Source: Elephas maximus indicus
Lineage: Eukaryota > Chordata > Mammalia > Proboscidea > Elephantidae
Reading direction: 5' to 3'
DNA length: 64,000 bases
NCBI RefSeq assembly: GCF_024166365.1
Contig: NC_064825.1
Span: 100,020,480-100,084,479, forward strand
Part shown: one piece after another, positions 62,603 to 64,000 of the stretch
Numbering within the stretch: the first letter of the stretch is position 1
Layout of the letters: every line of letters begins with the position of its first letter
The notes under the pieces: model-generated
Databases searched by the model: none
Told to the model about the DNA's origin: nothing
What the model saw: only the letters and a program-made list of their open reading frames with translations
Program-made: the position numbers and the translations under genes

Positions 62603-63168
62603 GCTCACATGTATCGCAGGGTTGAGACCCATGCACAAAGCTACTCCAGTGACAGCTCTGGCTCCAAGACAGCAATGCAGGAGCCAGGACCTGGTGCCCA
62701 GGGGGACCCTGGACACCTCTGACATGAAGAGGCAGCCCCAAAGGACGAGGCCTGGCTGAGCCCACCTCTGAGCATCTCAGATGGACTGTAGTGCCCTCCT
62801 CCCACCCCTCCACACCTCTGGAGCTGGGGAAGGTAGTCTGGAGCTTTCTTTAAGAGGGGTGGGCTTCTTGAGGTGGCCAGGAGGTAGGGAGGAGGAGAGA
62901 GCAGGGACGCAAATCCTGAGCTTACTCTGAGGGTGAAGCGGGGAGAATCCAGATGTGCAGACCAGTCCTTCAGAGACGTGGACTGCAGGGTGACCAGGAG
63001 GGCCAATGGGTCAAAGCAGAAGGGCCAGGGTGATTCTGGTCCTTAGAGTAGATGGCTGAGCCTGGGCTTCCTGGGCAGATCTTTGCAAACCCAGGGCATG
63101 GTTCTGGCTTGAAGTTCAAAGACAGTAGATTCTCACTCACCCTCTGGGAGGACTAAATTATTAAAACG
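62603..63168. other. unique sequence
   Basis: Several frames on the minus strand (for example 62,641-63,006) without domains. No repeat named. Confidence 0.35.
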
Positions 63169-63169
63169 A

Positions 63170-63500
63170 GAACAGCTATCACTTATTGAGAACTCACTGT
63201 GTTCCAGGCTTGGGACTAGCTGTTTATATGAAACGTTGTATTCAAGCCCCCAAACAACTGCCAGTGGTAGACACAAGTAAACCAGTTAACCAGTGGCCAC
63301 TGAGTCAATTCCAACTCAGGGTGATCCCATGTGTGTCAGAGTAGTACTGTGCTCCTTAGGATTTTGAATGGCTGATTTTTTCAGAAGTAGGTTGCCAGGC
63401 CTTTCTTCCAAGGCACCTCTGGGTGGATTCGAGCTGCCAACCCTTTGGTTAGCAGTAACCATTTGTACCACCCAGGGATTCTCGGCACAAGTATTGCCAC
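63170..63500 (-). mobile_element. MIR 3' end split by AfroSINE
   Basis: CTATCACTTATTGAGAACTCACTGTGTTCCAGGC is the antisense MIR end; CACAAGTA at the left edge of the SINE (about 63,273-63,280) recurs at 63,486-63,493. Confidence 0.68.
63281..63485 (-). mobile_element. AfroSINE, long variant
   Basis: CCAGTGGCCACTGAGTCAATTCC tail, GATTTTTTCAGAAGTAGGTTGCC, GTGGATTCGAGCTGCC, TTTGTACCACCCAGGGATTC head. Confidence 0.92.
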
Positions 63501-63502
63501 TG

Positions 63503-64000
63503 TTTCAGTTACCTGTTGCAGAGTAACAAATTACTGCAAAGCTTAGCAGCTTAAAACAATGTACATTTATTATCTCACAGTTTCTGTGGTCAGGAATCTG
63601 GGCTTAACTGAGTACTCTGCTGTAGGGTCTCTTACAAGCCTGTTGTCAAGGTGTTGGCCAGGGCTGCAGTCTCATCTGAAGGATTGACTGTGAATGGATT
63701 CATTTCCAAGCTCACTCAGTAGTTGTTGCAGAATTCAGTTCTTTGTGGGCTGTGACCAGAGGCCACCCTCGGTTCCTTACACATGGGCCCCTCCCACACA
63801 GCTGCTGGCTTCATCAAAGCATGCAAGCTGAGAAGGCAGTGAAGAGAGTCTTGCTAGCAAGATGGAAGTCATGAGCTTTTGTAACCGTATCACAAAAGTG
63901 ACATCCCCTCCATCTTGTATATTCCATTGGTTGGAAGCAAGTTATTTGCGGAAGAGGATCACACCCGACACCCAGAATGAACACCTGTAGGTGGGATCAC
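63503..64000 (-). mobile_element. older MLT1-type LTR, cut by window edge
   Basis: Antisense order: CAGTTACCTGTTGCAGAGTAACAAATTAC, AGCAGCTTAAAACAATG, TATCTCACAGTTTCTGTGG, GGCTGCAGTCTCATCTGAAGG, CACATGGGCCCCTCCC, ATCTTGTATATTCCATTGG. These match the older MaLR (MLT1 D-J like) LTRs. Its 5' end is beyond the window. Confidence 0.78.

Noticed and set aside
1..64000. CRISPR arrays, bacterial operons, ribosome binding sites, terminators
   Set aside because: The sequence is mammalian nuclear DNA; the only regular repeats are satellites and retroelements.
1..64000. CpG island promoter
   Set aside because: No stretch with sustained CpG density was seen; GC-rich parts are CpG-poor.

Overview
This window is nuclear DNA from a placental mammal, almost certainly an afrotherian and most like an elephant or close relative. 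The sequence carries more than twenty copies of the tRNA-derived AfroSINE, four large copies of a BovB/RTE-type LINE whose 3' tail resembles the AfroSINE tail, several 5'-truncated L1 elements, solo LTRs of one MaLR/ERVL-type family, and eroded mammal-wide repeats (MIR, L2, hAT-Charlie MITEs). Species is inferred from repeat families only; I cannot resolve it further.

I found no host protein-coding exon that I can defend. Every open frame with recognisable protein similarity is a broken piece of a retrotransposon polymerase: L1 ORF2 on the minus strand near 20.2-21.6, 38.0-39.4 and 49.6-51.6 kb, and RTE endonuclease/reverse transcriptase near 10.3-11.2, 12.9-14.0, 17.3-22.4 (plus) and 33.8-36.1 kb (minus). 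Other frames lie in low-complexity or unique non-coding DNA. The window therefore looks intergenic or deep intronic.

Layout. 0-10 kb: an L1 end inside an LTR, a 73-bp tandem repeat, a purine-rich satellite-like tract, an L1M 3' end split by an AfroSINE, and a cluster of six AfroSINE pieces packed into one L2. 10-23 kb: RTE copies; one sits in an old L1M 3' end with a perfect 15-bp duplication, and another is split by a 2.7-kb L1 that landed on its YxDD catalytic codons. 23-33 kb: mostly unique DNA with MIR, L2, SINEs and a solo LTR with a perfect 5-bp duplication. 33-41 kb: a minus-strand RTE, then a U6 snRNA/L1 chimeric retrocopy, then a solo LTR interrupted by an L1 end. 41-48 kb: an L2, a triple nest (tRNA-Gly SINE, ERVL-type LTR, AfroSINE) and an AfroSINE within an AfroSINE. 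48-51.6 kb: two L1s inserted in succession at one target. 51.6-64 kb: MIR/L2/LTR relics, a 15-bp minisatellite, an A15/T20 palindrome, a TG microsatellite and an older MLT1-type LTR at the right edge.

The elements do not form a pathway. What they record is insertion order: about fifteen target-site duplications can be read directly, and they give a relative chronology (MIR/L2/L1M oldest, then RTE and MaLR LTRs, then AfroSINE and L1). The most notable object is the U6-L1 chimera at 36,301-39,457, whose full-length 107-nt U6 segment, 15-bp duplication and paralogous empty site are all visible.
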